Positions 21,978-32,887 of a stretch of DNA of 64,000 nucleotides are shown piece after piece. The notes under the pieces were generated by a model, which worked only from the letters and a program-made list of their open reading frames with translations, was not told where the DNA came from and searched no databases. Source of the stretch: Pinus tabuliformis (Eukaryota > Streptophyta > Pinopsida > Pinales > Pinaceae). Position 1 is the first letter of the stretch. Each line of letters opens with the position of its first letter. Position numbers and translations under genes: made by a program. Location of the stretch: the NCBI GenBank assembly GCA_031772625.1, contig CM062810.1, positions 705,038,358-705,102,357 of the forward strand, in the 5' to 3' direction.

Positions 21978-22115
21978 CCCGTAATAAGACCCCAAAACCT
22001 TTCCACCCCAAAACTTTGGTTCGACTTAGGTTATAATGCTATTATAATGAAAAATCACGTCGGTCAACCAACGGTCAGCGATCGATCGATCGCATATAGT
22101 CCCAGGCAGGGACTA
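21978..22115. repeat. Terminal module of TAGTCCC element, copy 2
   Basis: GTAATAAGACCCCAAAACC, ACTTAGGTTATAATGC, CGGTCAACCAACGGTCA and GATCGATCGATCGC are followed by the palindrome TAGTCCCAGGCAGGGACTA (22,097-22,115). It matches copy 1 with internal deletions and has an identical end. Confidence 0.65.
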
Positions 22116-22329
22116 AAAAATTTAATAAAAATTTGAAAATTAAGTATAGAGAATAGTGTTATTTTTAAAATTTAATCAGGAATGAATCTCTACCTCATTT
22201 TTGTTTATGAGACTTTGTAGATTTTATTGATGATGGAGTCAATTATTTGACAATGTGTAGATGTTTGTGATAGGGAAGCAGTTAGAAAACTTAGGAGAGA
22301 ATAAATTCTAAGGCTTACAAGTGATTTTA

Positions 22330-22601
22330 CAAAGTTAAAATGTATTTTTTTAAAAACAAATTTCTAATAAAATGGAATGAATTTTGTTTTGAAATTTCAT
22401 TCTTGTCCTAAATTTTTTTCAACTTTCAATGTCAACATTGTTGTCAAATGATAATATATGCACTGCTATGGTTCACTTGGTTTATTATTTGATTTACTAA
22501 GATTTTTTTGAGAATAAGTGAAGTCTTATATAAGTAGTTTGTTATAGCTATATGGTGAATGGGGAAATTCCTTTCATATAGTTTTTTATTATTAAACAAT
22601 T
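22330..22601 (+). repeat. Dispersed repeat R, copy B, left part
   Basis: This stretch aligns with 8,680-8,968. Shared markers include TTTCAATGTCAACATTGTTG against its copy A counterpart, ATAATATATGCACTGCTATGG and TTTTATTATTAAACAATT. It is cut at 22,601 by LINE-1 and continues at 29,777. Confidence 0.75.
22584..22601. repeat. LINE-1 target-site duplication, left
   Basis: TTTTATTATTAAACAATT is identical to 29,777-29,794. The uninterrupted form is present once at 8,951-8,968 in R copy A. Confidence 0.95.
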
Positions 22602-22629
22602 TTTTTTTTTGTTTTTTTTGTTTTTTTTT
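22602..22629 (-). other. LINE-1 poly(A) tail
   Basis: On the plus strand this is T-runs interrupted by single G residues, lying directly between the target duplication and the element's 3' sequence. That is the expected tail of a target-primed retrotransposition product. Confidence 0.9.
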
Positions 22630-22852
22630 AACACAGTCGGGTATTGATTATATTGCAAAAAAAGAGAGAAGCAAACTCCTATTACATTCGATGGGGAATG
22701 GATTCAAGTAGAAAGCTGAAAATGGGAGCGCAGTCCCTATTTCTAAACTTGAATCCAATTTTCTATGTATTCCTTTGACTAACTTGGTGTATTGCTGAAC
22801 ATACTATCCTAGAAGTAAAATAAACTTGCAATACATATAAAATTAAAAGATT

Positions 22853-23170
22853 TCACCAAAACTGGTTGACTGACTGCTCCTGTTGAGGGTGGCGCTTCTT
22901 GCTTTGCTGAGTGGAGGTTTCCCCTTGCTGGCTCTAAGTGATTGACTTGATATAGTCTATGGCTTCCTCAAGATGCTTGCATTTGTTTTTTAGCTCTATT
23001 ATTTCGGCTTTCTGCTTATCTATGTCTCTCTGTTTATACATGTTCTCTATTTTCATTTCTGACCTGAGATCCTTGAGTGCTTCGTTGAACCTACCTATCA
23101 TGAACCTGTTTGCCCTGCATGTTGGACAACTATCATTTTTTGCAGCTCTTTCTATGGGATTACACTCCAT
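22853..23170 (-). pseudogene. LINE-1 ORF3: CxxC and coiled-coil protein
   Basis: The ATG at 23,170 opens 78 codons to a TAG at 22,936-22,934. The same frame then continues about 27 codons to a TGA at 22,853. The protein has SCPTCRANRFMIGRF near residues 14-28, then a Lys/Glu-rich segment with heptad character (AEIIELKNKCKHLEEAI, about residues 55-71) that contains a C-x-H pair. It aligns without gaps to LINE-2 ORF3: about 35 of 75 residues are identical before the TAG, and the similarity continues past it to SVNQ. LINE-2 has CAG (Gln) where this copy has TAG, so the stop is probably a C-to-T mutation. The ORF lies about 1 kb beyond the ORF2 stop. Function is unknown. Metal binding and oligomerisation are guesses from the motifs. 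Confidence 0.75.
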
Positions 23171-24169
23171 TTTGATCCTCTGACTTGCTGAGTTTTTTGT
23201 AACTTTTTTGTTCCTTTTGAATGTGCTCTTGCTAATCTTATCGTTGTTTTTGGAATACCTTCTGTTGAGATTCTTTTGCTCTGCTTCTCTGTCCTTGAAA
23301 TGAGAGTTTGATCTGATGCAGCATGTTGCCACACAAATACACAACTGCGCCCAAACTGGCCAAGAGAAGATGCACTGGGCTTGCTTTGATAAAATACTAT
23401 GAAGCCTGTTTGATGGGATGTCCACCGAGGCTTTTCCGAAAACTGAATGGATGATGGAGAGGGTGCTGTGATGAGGTAGATGAAGGAGTTGATGGAAATT
23501 TCGAAAAGAGGGAGACACCCTGATAATATGACACAAAGGAATGATGACACAAGAAAGAATGCTTTGTCGATTCAAGGGAGGGATACACAGGGAGTTATTG
23601 GAAACAGAGTGCTTGTTGGAGGACACTGGAACCTTCTTGCTGTTGCAGATTTTGGAGATGGCTAAGAGACTAACGAAGAGCTCGCAGTAGGATGACGGGT
23701 GACCCGAATGTATGAAAGTGCCTGACTGAGAGATTGCTTCACTGATGGCTTGACACAGAAAACTGAAGACTTCTAACTGAGAATTTTTGCTATTCGTTGT
23801 GGAGTTACATAAGCTTGCATTGAGATTACTAGACTTGTAGATGAACACGAGGATGCGTGTCCTATTGCAGTGTTTGAATATGATCATTCGACTGCAATTT
23901 ATGAACACATTTGTTTCTTGTAACTTGACACTGATATGACAGATATCGGCTCGATTCAGGCAGAAAGTATTTCTGTATTCCTTGGCGTGCGAGCTTTGGA
24001 TATTTTTAGATTTTGTTTGGATTTTCTGCTTATATTCCTGTAGGTACCAATTGAGTGCCTCTGTTAACAAATCTACCTTATGATCTGCTAGTGTACTCTC
24101 CCTGATTTTTTGATTTTCCTCATGCTTTTTCCCATTTTTTTTCTCTTTCATCATGAGGGATGTTGTAAA
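22937..24169 (-). other. LINE-1 spacer between ORF2 and ORF3
   Basis: The frame of ORF3 happens to stay open upstream to 24,154, giving a 406-codon frame. The part before the ATG at 23,170 is not visibly conserved in LINE-2, where the corresponding stretch reads as unrelated sequence. I therefore treat 24,169-23,171 as untranslated spacer, and 23,170 as the ORF3 start because it is the ATG nearest the conserved block. Confidence 0.55.
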
Positions 24170-27100
24170 TTATGGGATGGAGATACAATAAATTTCGTTG
24201 TTTTCCTTTACGCTTCCTGCTTCTCTTTCTGTAGCCTTATTGGCGAGGATATCAGCCTCTTTATTATGTTCTCTCAGAACATGTTTGAAGTTGACCCTCC
24301 CCAATCCTTTTAAGTTCAATCTTATCCTCTGATATATTCTGTTGATAGCCGTATTATTGGGATTTTTACTATTAATCATTGCTTCAATAACAATTGCAGA
24401 GTCTCCTATTATCATAGGATCTCGGATTGCTTGTTTTTTTAATATCCTTGAGCCTAATAAAAGACTATATGCTTCTGCTTTGTTATTTGTGGTTTCTCCT
24501 AGGCCCCATTTGTATGTGACGATCTCTTTCCCATCTGGATCACTTATCACTCCACCTGCTCCTGCTTTCCCTAGATTGTTTTTCGATGCCCCATCGAAAA
24601 AAGACTGAAACTATTTTGATTTTTTCTCCACTCTTCAAGTTCTTTTTCGCTCATCCTTAGTTTCCAATTTCTTGTTGTAGGAGCTTTCTTTGGTCCTGCT
24701 TTCCCAGTGTTTTCCAATATAGCTTTGCCAATCCAATCTCTCTCCTCTTGCTGAAGATTGTTGTGATCCACAGCTGACATTCCTTTAGTGTTTATAATTT
24801 CTGAGACTAAACCCCATGTTTTTGATAAGATTTTACCTGTTCTTGGCTTTTGTTCTTTGAAGATACTTTTGTTTCTAGTTAGCCAGATCTGCCAACACAG
24901 TACTGTTGGAAGGCATTTCCAAAGCCTGATTATTGTAGCCTTGTTTTTTTAGAGTAAGGATAATTCTTCTCCCATGTTTTATAAAATTTTGAGAGAGTGT
25001 TTGTGAAGTTTAAGTTGATTTCCAGTGGGCTTGTAATCTGCTTCCAACATTCTCTGGCTATCCTGCATTCCAAGAAGAGATGCTGGATGGATTCTTCCTC
25101 TATCAAGCACATGACACACCTAGATGGGCCTTGAATTCCTTTTTTTTTTTAAAGTTATCAGTAGTTAGAATTTTTCCTTTGAGAAGAGTCCATATAAATG
25201 CTTTGATTTTAGGGAGGCATTCAGTTTTCCAAACCACTTTCCAGAGACTCCACTCCTGATGGTTTTTCTGTTCTTGAAGTGCTTTGTACCCTGTTTTGAC
25301 CGTGTATCCTCCTCCATTTGGATCCCAAACATAATCGTCCTCTTCCTCGATGCTTATGGGCGCTGCCCCTTTGAGGTGATGCTTTAATTTCTCCCATTGT
25401 CCTTTTAAGTTTATTGGGATTGTTGGGATTTTCCACTCATGCCAAGTATGCTGATCCCATGCTGAGATTGAATGAAGAGTGTTCAGCCCTCTTTCAACCA
25501 TCCATTTTTGTATGCCAAGGAGGTCCCGTTGAAGATTTAGGGGCTCTTTTCCCATTATTTTGTCATCCCAGATTGCCACCGATTTCCCATTTCCCGGAGT
25601 TTTAGATATATGATTCCTGATTGAGGGGATTATTTTCTTTACAAGTTTCCAAACTTGTGTGCAAGGCCTCACAGGAATGATGTCTGTCAGTAACTTTGTT
25701 CTGGATTGATTCAAGTATTTTGTGGCGAGGGCTTTTTTCCACCAACTTTCCCTTCCGGTTATCATTCTCCATATTATTTTCATCCCTAGTGCAACATTCA
25801 TTAGGCTTGGTAAACGTATGGATAGACCTCCCTGTTCATATGGTAGTGTGACTTGGTCCCACTTTACCAGACTGAATTTTTTATTCTCTTGCTTTCCTCC
25901 CTGCCAAAGAAAGCTTCTTATGATTATTTCCATTTGCTTGTGAGCGCTTGCCGGAGCCAAAATAATCGCATACTGATATATTGGAAGAGTTGAAAGTAGT
26001 GCCTTAATCATAATCACCCTGCCTGCCATATTGAGCCACATCATACCCCATTTTTGTATTTTGTCCTTCATTTTTTCCACTTGTTTGCTCCATACTTCAG
26101 CTTTCACATTCTCCTTGGAAATTGGAAGTCCTAGGTAGGTAAAGTGTGTCCATCTTGCTTGTGTTGGAATTTCAAGAATTTGTGAGATGTTCTGCATTAT
26201 TCTTGGAGGAGTGTTCCAACCATATATTCTACATTTTGAGTTATTTAACAGCCCTCCGGAAACCTGAAGAAAGTCATCCAAAACTTTTTTAAATCTTCTT
26301 GCTATTATACTTGATGCCCCTCCCAATAAAAGAGTGTCATCAACAAAAAGAGAATGATTGATATTTTTGACACCTTTTGCAATTTGGATACCTGTGATTT
26401 TTTTTTCTTCTTTCCTTTGATTTTCCAATGCTGCACTTAGAGTTTTAGCCATTATAATATATAGAAATGGAGATAGAGGACATCCTTGTCTCAACCCTCT
26501 TGAGCTCTGAAAGAATTTGCTGGGTCTTCCATTTATTAGTGGCGCTATCCAAGGGGTTGAGATGCAAGCCTGTATGGTCTCGATTATGTCTTGAGAGAAC
26601 CCAAACTTTTTAAGAACTGCTGTTAGATATGTGTGGCTGACTCTATCAAAGGCATTTGCCATATCTAGCTTTATAATAATTCCTTTCTCTTTCCTTTGAA
26701 TGCTAGTATGTATTGCTTCCTGGACAATAATCACATTGTCAATTATTTGCCGGTTGGGGACAAAGCCGCCCTGGTTTTCAGAGATTACTTCAGGGAGAAC
26801 TCTCTTGATTCTATTGGCAATAATTTTTGTGATAATTTTGTAGGAGGAGTTGTAGAGAGATATTGGTCTAAATCTGTTGAAAGTTGTTGGATTGGATTCC
26901 TTAGGAATGAGAGCCAGATATGAGGATTTAGTGTTTCCTCCCATTTTTTTTTTTGAATACATTTTTTGTCATTCTCATGAAGTCTTTTTTTATGATATTC
27001 CAGTGCTGCCTATAGAAGGCGATTGTGAACCCATCTGGCCCCAAAGCCTTGTCTGGATGAAGACTCCATATTGCTGCCAACACTTCTTCTTCAGAGATTT

Positions 27101-28380
27101 CTTTGTTTATTTCTAAATTTTGTTCATCACTTTTTTTTTTTTGGATGTGTTGTAGAAAATCCTCATTATCTGTTGGCTGTTCATTTGCTGTTAATAGATC
27201 TTTGAAGTGAATATGGGCTACTTTTTTTAATTCCTCCACTCCCTTTATTTCTTGTCCATCCACTTTAATTTGATCTATCTGATTTCTAGCTCTTCTAATT
27301 TTCATTGTGTTGTGAAAGAAGGTAGTATTTTTATCCCCTACTTTCAGCCAAAGGCATCTGGATTTCAATCTGAGCTCTTCTTCTTCCTTTCTATTCTGCT
27401 TGTATATTTCCCAAAATAATTCATTTTCTTTCAAATAATCCTGCTTGTCCTCCTCTTTATTTTCCTTTTCTTCTTGCATGCTGTCCATTTTTTTTGCAGC
27501 TCTATTTTCCTCCTTTTTCGTTCTCTCTTGCCCATATTTTTAGCTTTACTCTCATATTTTTCAATTTTGTTTCCCATATATAATGGGGAGATCCTATAAT
27601 GTTTTGTGTCCATCCCTCTTTGATTTGATTTCTGAAATCTTCATTGCTGTCCCAGATTGAATTGTATCTAAACGGGAGAGGACCTTGGTTGTCCAATTTG
27701 CCCAAAATAAGTGCTACTGGCTTATGATACGAAGCTATTGTATGAATAATTTTGGATTTTATAGAGGTGTAGTTAGCTACTATGTTTTCTTGAACTAAAA
27801 TTCTAGCCAGCCTCTCCTTTATGTTGTTCTTACCCACTCTCTTGTTGCTCCATGTGTATTTCTCGTTACTTGGCGGGATATCAATTAGATTGTGCTGCTC
27901 GATTATTTCTTCCAGAGATCCTCTCCAAATTTTTCTTCTATCTTTCTTACCAATTTTAGATCACCTCCCAAAATTATTTTCCCATTTTGTCTTTTCTGTT
28001 AGTACTTCTTTTACCGAGTTCTAACATTTTTCTTTTTCTTTATAATGATTTGGAGCATATATGTTAATGAGGTTGTAATTTTCCTTTGTGCTGAGATCCT
28101 TTAAATCTGTTTTGATCCAATGCTTGTCGATTTTTTGATTTGTCATTTCCCATTTCCTTTTTTCCCAAAGGGTGCAGATTCCTCCTGAGGCTCCTGTTGC
28201 CTCAAGCGCTATTCCTTCATAATTTTTTAACTTTTGTATCATTTTTCCAGTTTCTTGACTATTTGTTTTGGTCTCCTGGATCATGAAAATGTCCGGCGCT
28301 TCTTTCTTTAAGATGTCTCTTGCTGCATTTTCTTTGTAGGATGTGCTCATACCACGACAGTTCCAAGAGACCACAATCAT
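24170..28380 (-). pseudogene. LINE-1 ORF2: endonuclease-RT-RNase H, decayed
   Basis: The start is the ATG at 28,380 (MIVVSWNCRG), overlapping the ORF1 stop as TAATG. The AP endonuclease spans about 28,380-27,500, with IQETK and NIYAPNH, but the usual SDH is SYH (about 27,730), a change at a catalytic Asp. The reverse transcriptase (26,962 to about 25,900) has GGFVPNRQI, RQGCPLSPFLYIIM and the catalytic FVDD near 26,337. A zinc-finger RVT segment (about 25,110-24,930) has the H-C spacing IQHLFLECRIARECW. The RNase H (about 24,600-24,170) has FDGAS, NNKAEAY, GDSAIVIEAM and NKEADILAN, so its acidic residues are kept. Stops occur at about 28,021 and 27,960. Frameshifts occur near 27,500, 26,945, 25,110 and in the zf-RVT to RNase H linker. 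The terminal stop follows ISIP and matches LINE-2. Confidence 0.9.
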
Positions 28381-29670
28381 TATTTATTGGTTTGTTGGTG
28401 CGCGATGCCCTTCCCTCTCTGTTGATTTTTCTCACAATTTCCTACATTTTTCCCAAGGAAGGAGTCCATTGGTTGCTGAATACCTAAAGCCATCTCTTTG
28501 GCCGCTGCTTCATCCCTTATTTCCTTGTTGGATTTTTTGCCTGCTTTTTTTTTTTTTTTTATGTTCATTGATTTGTATGGTCTCTTTGGATTGGTTTCTA
28601 GTTAAGATACGGTCTAATGATGGGGGGCGGGGAGGGAGGAACGAGGGTTTGAAGGGATGGTGGAGAGAATAAGGGGGTTGTGAGAATGCGTTGGGGATCT
28701 GGGTGAGGGGGATCTATAGTGTCTTCCAGTGGCCCAAAGGGGTTCGAATTTGTGAGGTGTGAGGGGAGGGAAGTGGAGGGAGATGGTGAGGAAGTTTCAT
28801 TTGATTCCTGGGGCTGCAAAGATGGAGGGGGGGTTGCTTGTTGGTGGGTTTCTTCCTTTTTACTTGCTCCCATTTATTTTCTTGTTCCTCAACATTTTCA
28901 CTTTCTTTTTTTTTAGAACATCTATTTGCAAAATGACCATATTTGTGACATACCTTGCATTTAAATGGGATCTGCTCGTAGTCCAGCTGTTGTATATGCG
29001 TCCATTGGTCGACCTTAATCTTTATCGCTTCTGGGAGTCCTTTTCCTAGATCCACTTCCACGCATATTCTGGCACATGCATGCATATTTTCATTCGGTTC
29101 ACATCTATCTATATATTTTCCTACTGCATTTCCTATGGCCTTTACTGACTCATATCCCCAGCAAAGTAAAGGGAGATGGGGTAATCTGACACATACTAGC
29201 ACTGCACTTGGCACATCCATTTTAAGATCAAAATCTGGGGTCCATCAGTTTAGATATAGTCCTCTGGTATCCATGAAATATGGGCCATTTCTAAAGATCA
29301 GATCTCTGTCTTCCTTAGTTTCAAAATGAAAGGTGTAGTATCCCCTTCTGCAGAACCTTATTGCGATTTTCCCATTGATGGTTGAGCTCCAGTTTCTTTC
29401 GACCCATCTTTGAACCGATTTGGGGGATGGCCATAGCCCAGTGAACTGACCCACTAGACCACGTTCAGCGAGTGACAACGCTGCTCTGTGAGGAAGAGTA
29501 GGAGGAAGGGATGTTTCTGGAATATGATCGAGCTTTTTAACAAACTTGTTTACTGTTGGCCTCATTCTTGGAGGTCCTGTCGCTGCTATAAGGGAGGCAA
29601 ACGCTTCAGCAACTTCTTCATTTCCTTGGAGTTGATCTGATAGAGGATCACCCTCCTCTGAGGGATCCAT
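28380..29670 (-). pseudogene. LINE-1 ORF1: DUF4283/CCHC nucleic-acid-binding protein, decayed
   Basis: It starts at 29,670 (MDPSEEGD). Residues about 40-140 contain a DUF4283-like RNA-binding region (ERGLVGQFTGLWPSP, FETKEDRDLIFRNGPYFMD). A CCHC knuckle CKVCHKYGHFANRC follows near 28,950, then a Pro/Ser-rich tail. An in-frame TGA at about 29,243 replaces the Arg codon of LINE-2. Two frameshifts in the Pro-rich tail (near 28,840 and 28,620) move the reading to the frame that ends at 28,380. The last codons end in TAATG, where the ORF1 stop and ORF2 start share one base. ORF1 proteins of this type coat the LINE RNA. Confidence 0.88.
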
Positions 29671-29776
29671 TGGCTCTGAAATCCTAGAAGCAGGAGGTTA
29701 CTGAGTGGCGACTGTGTGTAGAGAGGGAACCCGCTAGGTCAAGCAGCAGGCTCGTGCGTGCAACCCAGTTTCTGGA

Positions 29777-30694
29777 TTTTATTATTAAACAATTATATGA
29801 TGAATATTAGAATGGATTTGGAAGATATCCCTCCATAAAAAATTATGTAAATAGAATGAATTTATATAAATTTATTCAACATTCACATGATTATTTTATG
29901 TATTCATTTTATATAATAACATTATAACAAAAAAATATTTTATATTTAATAATATATTGATAATAAATAATAAAATATTAATTATGCATAGAAATACTTT
30001 ATGTTAATAAAAATATTGATAATAAGGACGCATTTGTGTCATTCTTCAATGTTTTAAAATTAATTACCATTATATAAAATTAATAATATTATAGTATAAT
30101 ATTATACATTTATGTATTCATATTTATTTATCAATTTTGAATATGGTTTAATGTTTAAGTATTTATATTAAAAAACAATTCAGATTTACTTGGTTGTATT
30201 TAGTTGGAGTGGTAAAGATAAACTACCAAAATTATTTTAAAATGATTCATCTTTATACATTGAAACAAAAAACATAATAAAAAACTTAATATAAACATGA
30301 AAATAATAAAAAATTCTATTCAATAGAAGGTTTAAGGTGAAATTCAATCCATATGAAATTTTTAAAGATGATAATTCCTTTTATTTATAACACTTTTGAA
30401 AACAATGACAATCATTTTATATATATAAAGTTTGCATTCAAATCAATAGAAAAACTTTTAATCATGTGACTAAATAATTTAGATGATCATAATTATAAAA
30501 ATATTTTATAATCTAAAGATAAAAAACTTTTACATCTATTAACATTTAAATTTAAATGAACAATTATTAACATTTTTTATGTAAACAAATGCATTCAAAC
30601 AAATTATGCATCTTTAAATACATATATTGTATATAATATTTCGTAAATAAAAGTCATTCTTATATACAAAATTTTCATTTAAATATGCATTGTG
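29777..30694 (+). repeat. Dispersed repeat R, copy B, right part
   Basis: The segment starts with the right copy of the LINE-1 target duplication (29,777-29,794). It continues ATATGATGAATATTAG and GGATTTGGAAGATATCCC as in copy A at 8,969-9,020. From about 30,440 it matches 9,460-9,612, and from about 30,592 it matches 16,389-16,495. It therefore spans the caulimovirid insertion site of copy A without interruption. Similarity ends near 30,694. Confidence 0.75.
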
Positions 30695-30719
30695 AGAATA
30701 TATAGAAATAGCCCAAATA

Positions 30720-31026
30720 TGGGCCTGGAGTATGCCCTAAAACTGCTTCTGCTTGGCTAAGAGCTCGTCTTCCTCGGACGTAAGGAAACAGGTTAACGGC
30801 CCAAGACCCAGAGGCATCTGGCAGGAGTGAAAGCCTGCTCCCTTACGGACCACCAGCGGGTTATTTCAGGTGGCGTGGTTTTCCTTGATAACAGTGATGT
30901 GTCAACTGACATTCGCGGATAGCAGCCAGAGATGGCTGTCCTCACTGTTGGTTTGACAAACTGAGTTTGATAGGTTTTTCCACCTTTTGAAAAAAAAAAA
31001 AAAAAAAAGAAAAAAGAAGAAGAAAA
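30720..31026 (+). mobile_element. SINE-like retroposon
   Basis: A 307-bp insertion ends in an A-rich tail (about 30,989-31,026) and is flanked by the perfect 16-bp duplication AGAAATAGCCCAAATA (30,704-30,719 and 31,027-31,042). It has no ORF of interest and is more GC-rich than the flanks. CTTGGCTAAGAGCTCG near 30,755 could be an A box, but I do not see a good B box, so tRNA origin is not established. A short processed pseudogene is the alternative. Confidence 0.75.
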
Positions 31027-31042
31027 AGAAATAGCCCAAATA

Positions 31043-32054
31043 GTTTATTGGCCCAAAAAATGGTCCATGTACCAATGGAATATATATTACTTCCTATTTC
31101 TCTCACTTTCTCTAGCAGAAGCCCAAGCTGAGGGGTCACAGGGAATGTTGCAAATAATCTATTTTTTTTTGTTTAATATTTAGGATTCTTACTTGCTCTT
31201 ATGAATGGCTTCCTCCTTCCCTTTTATTATGAAGGGAATCTATAAGAAGGGTATATATAGAAGTATATGTCCATGCATCTAATATGTCGAATTCAAAGAG
31301 TTTAGAATATAAAACTTGAACTAATTGTAACATATAAGAAATAAGTGATTTTTTCTTTCCTTCTTGTAAAAGGCTTCTAAATTTTTAGATATAAATATAG
31401 ACAAAAAATTTAGGTATTCCATATTATTTTGCTTGGACTTGCACAATATTTTTTAGAGTCTAATTATAAGTTTGTAATTTATAATCACAAGAAAAGTAAG
31501 TTACCACATTATATTATTGTATCACATTGATGTTTTTTTTTTTTTTTTTTGCATTTTAATCACTAGCTCTTCAATGACTCAAATGCTATCTTGAATATCA
31601 TAGAGTTCTACCCATCCATAGTGCAGAGAAATATCAACAAAACACGTGACTAAACTATACATAATATTCTAAAGATTGATACCCTTTTGAACAACATTTG
31701 CTATAAACCAAAATTCACTTTTAAACACACTAATCACATTCAAACCAACATCAAACTTAGTAATTTTTTTCAAAACTTTTGATGTTAAAAAATGATATAG
31801 ATATATGCCTAGTTGGAGGGAGCACATGTAATATTCCACAAAGAAAAGACTTTTATTCAAATACTTTATATATCTAAATAAAACTGGTTGTCATTAAACA
31901 AAATGTATCTTTTATGTTTTAGGTGCCAAAAGTATTGGTATTCAAAACATTAAAAAAAATAAAAGAAAGTTAATTTATTGAAACTATCCTTATAGCCCCT
32001 TTATAGACAAAACAATGGCTAAAACTCTAATATTGTAGCCCAAGTTATTTAAAC
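31043..32054. other. AT-rich non-coding stretch
   Basis: I see no supported gene. A T22 run lies near 31,530. A minus-strand open frame at 31,669-31,860 is short and unrecognised. Confidence 0.45.
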
Positions 32055-32524
32055 TTGTTGGAATGTTTAGACTTCAAAGTAGCAAACCTAGTGGGTTTAG
32101 TGAGAGCAATGCTAGTTGAGCATATATGCTCTATGTATTGTTTGTGTGACTTGAACCCACGTGCTTTCAAGTCCTTTGGTGTGATTTTGGTCCTTTTAAC
32201 CATAACATCAACATTCATCTTTTTTGTTTTCTGTCAAAATTACAACATTATCAATAAATATCAAAATCCACATAGATATAATGAAAATATGGGGACCATG
32301 TATGGAAAGCCAAAAGACAATGCATTAACTAGCTATGTAGTTTCAAATTATAATAAATTATGTCAATGTTATTATGAGCTAAGATATATGGTATATAACT
32401 TACCTCTCTTAAATTATCTTGAAGTTGAGATGAATGTCGCAATGGTTGAGGAGAATGTGATTTTTTTTGACTATCATGTCCACCATCATATATGTGCAAA
32501 GGTGTTTTGGGAGATGTATATTCA
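32055..32524 (+). other. Unrecognised open frame cut by the chromovirus
   Basis: An open frame begins at 32,055 and reaches the left LTR at 32,525, where it reads on into LTR sequence before stopping at 32,693. The target-site side would resume at 38,446. The frame contains a hydrophobic segment (VILVLLTITSTFIFFVF, about residues 44-60) and no motif I know. It may be chance in AT-rich DNA or a degraded element gene. Confidence 0.25.
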
Positions 32525-32858
32525 TGTTATGATACCAACTCACAAAAAGATAGAAAAGATAGATGAACGCCTTAGAAATAAGCCTCTTCGAGGGGGACAA
32601 CCTCCTTTACATTACACAAATGAACAATTCTTAGATGATTCAAATGAAAAAACCTCCTTTCTATATATAGGAGTCTACGGGGTCACAATATAACCAAGCC
32701 GACCTAACAATAATAATATAAAGGCACAAAAATAACAATAGAGGGATTCTATGGGGCACAATAATAACAATATGGGGACAATAGGGGCACAATAATAACA
32801 ATAAGGGATACAACGACAATAGTAATGGGGGGATCACTAATATTATAGGGACCTAACA
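32525..32858 (-). repeat. Chromovirus 3' LTR
   Basis: It begins TGTTATGATACC and ends GGGACCTAACA on the plus strand, with TG...CA termini in either reading. It is near-identical to 38,107-38,440. AATAATAATATAAAGG near 32,708 lies within it. Confidence 0.95.
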
Positions 32859-32871
32859 TGCCCCTCTCCTT
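32859..32871 (-). other. Chromovirus polypurine tract
   Basis: On the minus strand AAGGAGAGGGGCA directly abuts the 3' LTR, the expected plus-strand DNA primer site. Confidence 0.85.
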
Positions 32872-32887
32872 AAAAAAAGTGTTGTCC

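Larger units (their letters stand above)
17360..22115. mobile_element. Candidate DNA element with TAGTCCCTGCC ends (outer)
   Basis: The left end reads TAGTCCCTGCCGGGG (17,360-17,374). The right end (22,097-22,115) read on the minus strand is TAGTCCCTGCCTGGGACTA, so about 14 of the first 15 bases form a terminal inverted repeat. The right terminus is itself a hairpin, because TAGTCCC and GGGACTA pair. No transposase is visible inside, so it would be non-autonomous. I could not find a convincing target-site duplication. It encloses a second pair of similar ends at 17,778 and 20,542, consistent with nesting. The superfamily is unknown. Confidence 0.45.
22602..29776 (-). mobile_element. Full-length L1-type LINE (LINE-1)
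   Basis: About 7.2 kb on the minus strand, flanked by a perfect 18-bp target-site duplication. In the element's direction it has a short 5' leader (29,776-29,671), ORF1 (DUF4283-like plus CCHC), ORF2 (endonuclease, reverse transcriptase, zf-RVT, RNase H), a spacer of about 1 kb, ORF3, and a poly(A) tail seen as interrupted poly(T) at 22,602-22,629. All three ORFs carry stops, and ORF1 and ORF2 also carry frameshifts, so this copy is dead. Its nearest relative here is LINE-2. Confidence 0.95.

Noticed and set aside
23171-24154. Upstream part of a 406-codon frame in LINE-1 as coding
   Set aside because: Only the segment after 23,170 is conserved in LINE-2. The upstream part does not align and is probably open by chance.
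24110-29329. Plus-strand frames across LINE-1
   Set aside because: They are antisense to ORF1 and ORF2, whose minus-strand translations carry the recognised motifs.
32525-32858. Simple segmental duplication with 38,107-38,440
   Set aside because: TG...CA ends, primer site, polypurine tract and a 5-bp target duplication show that these are LTRs.
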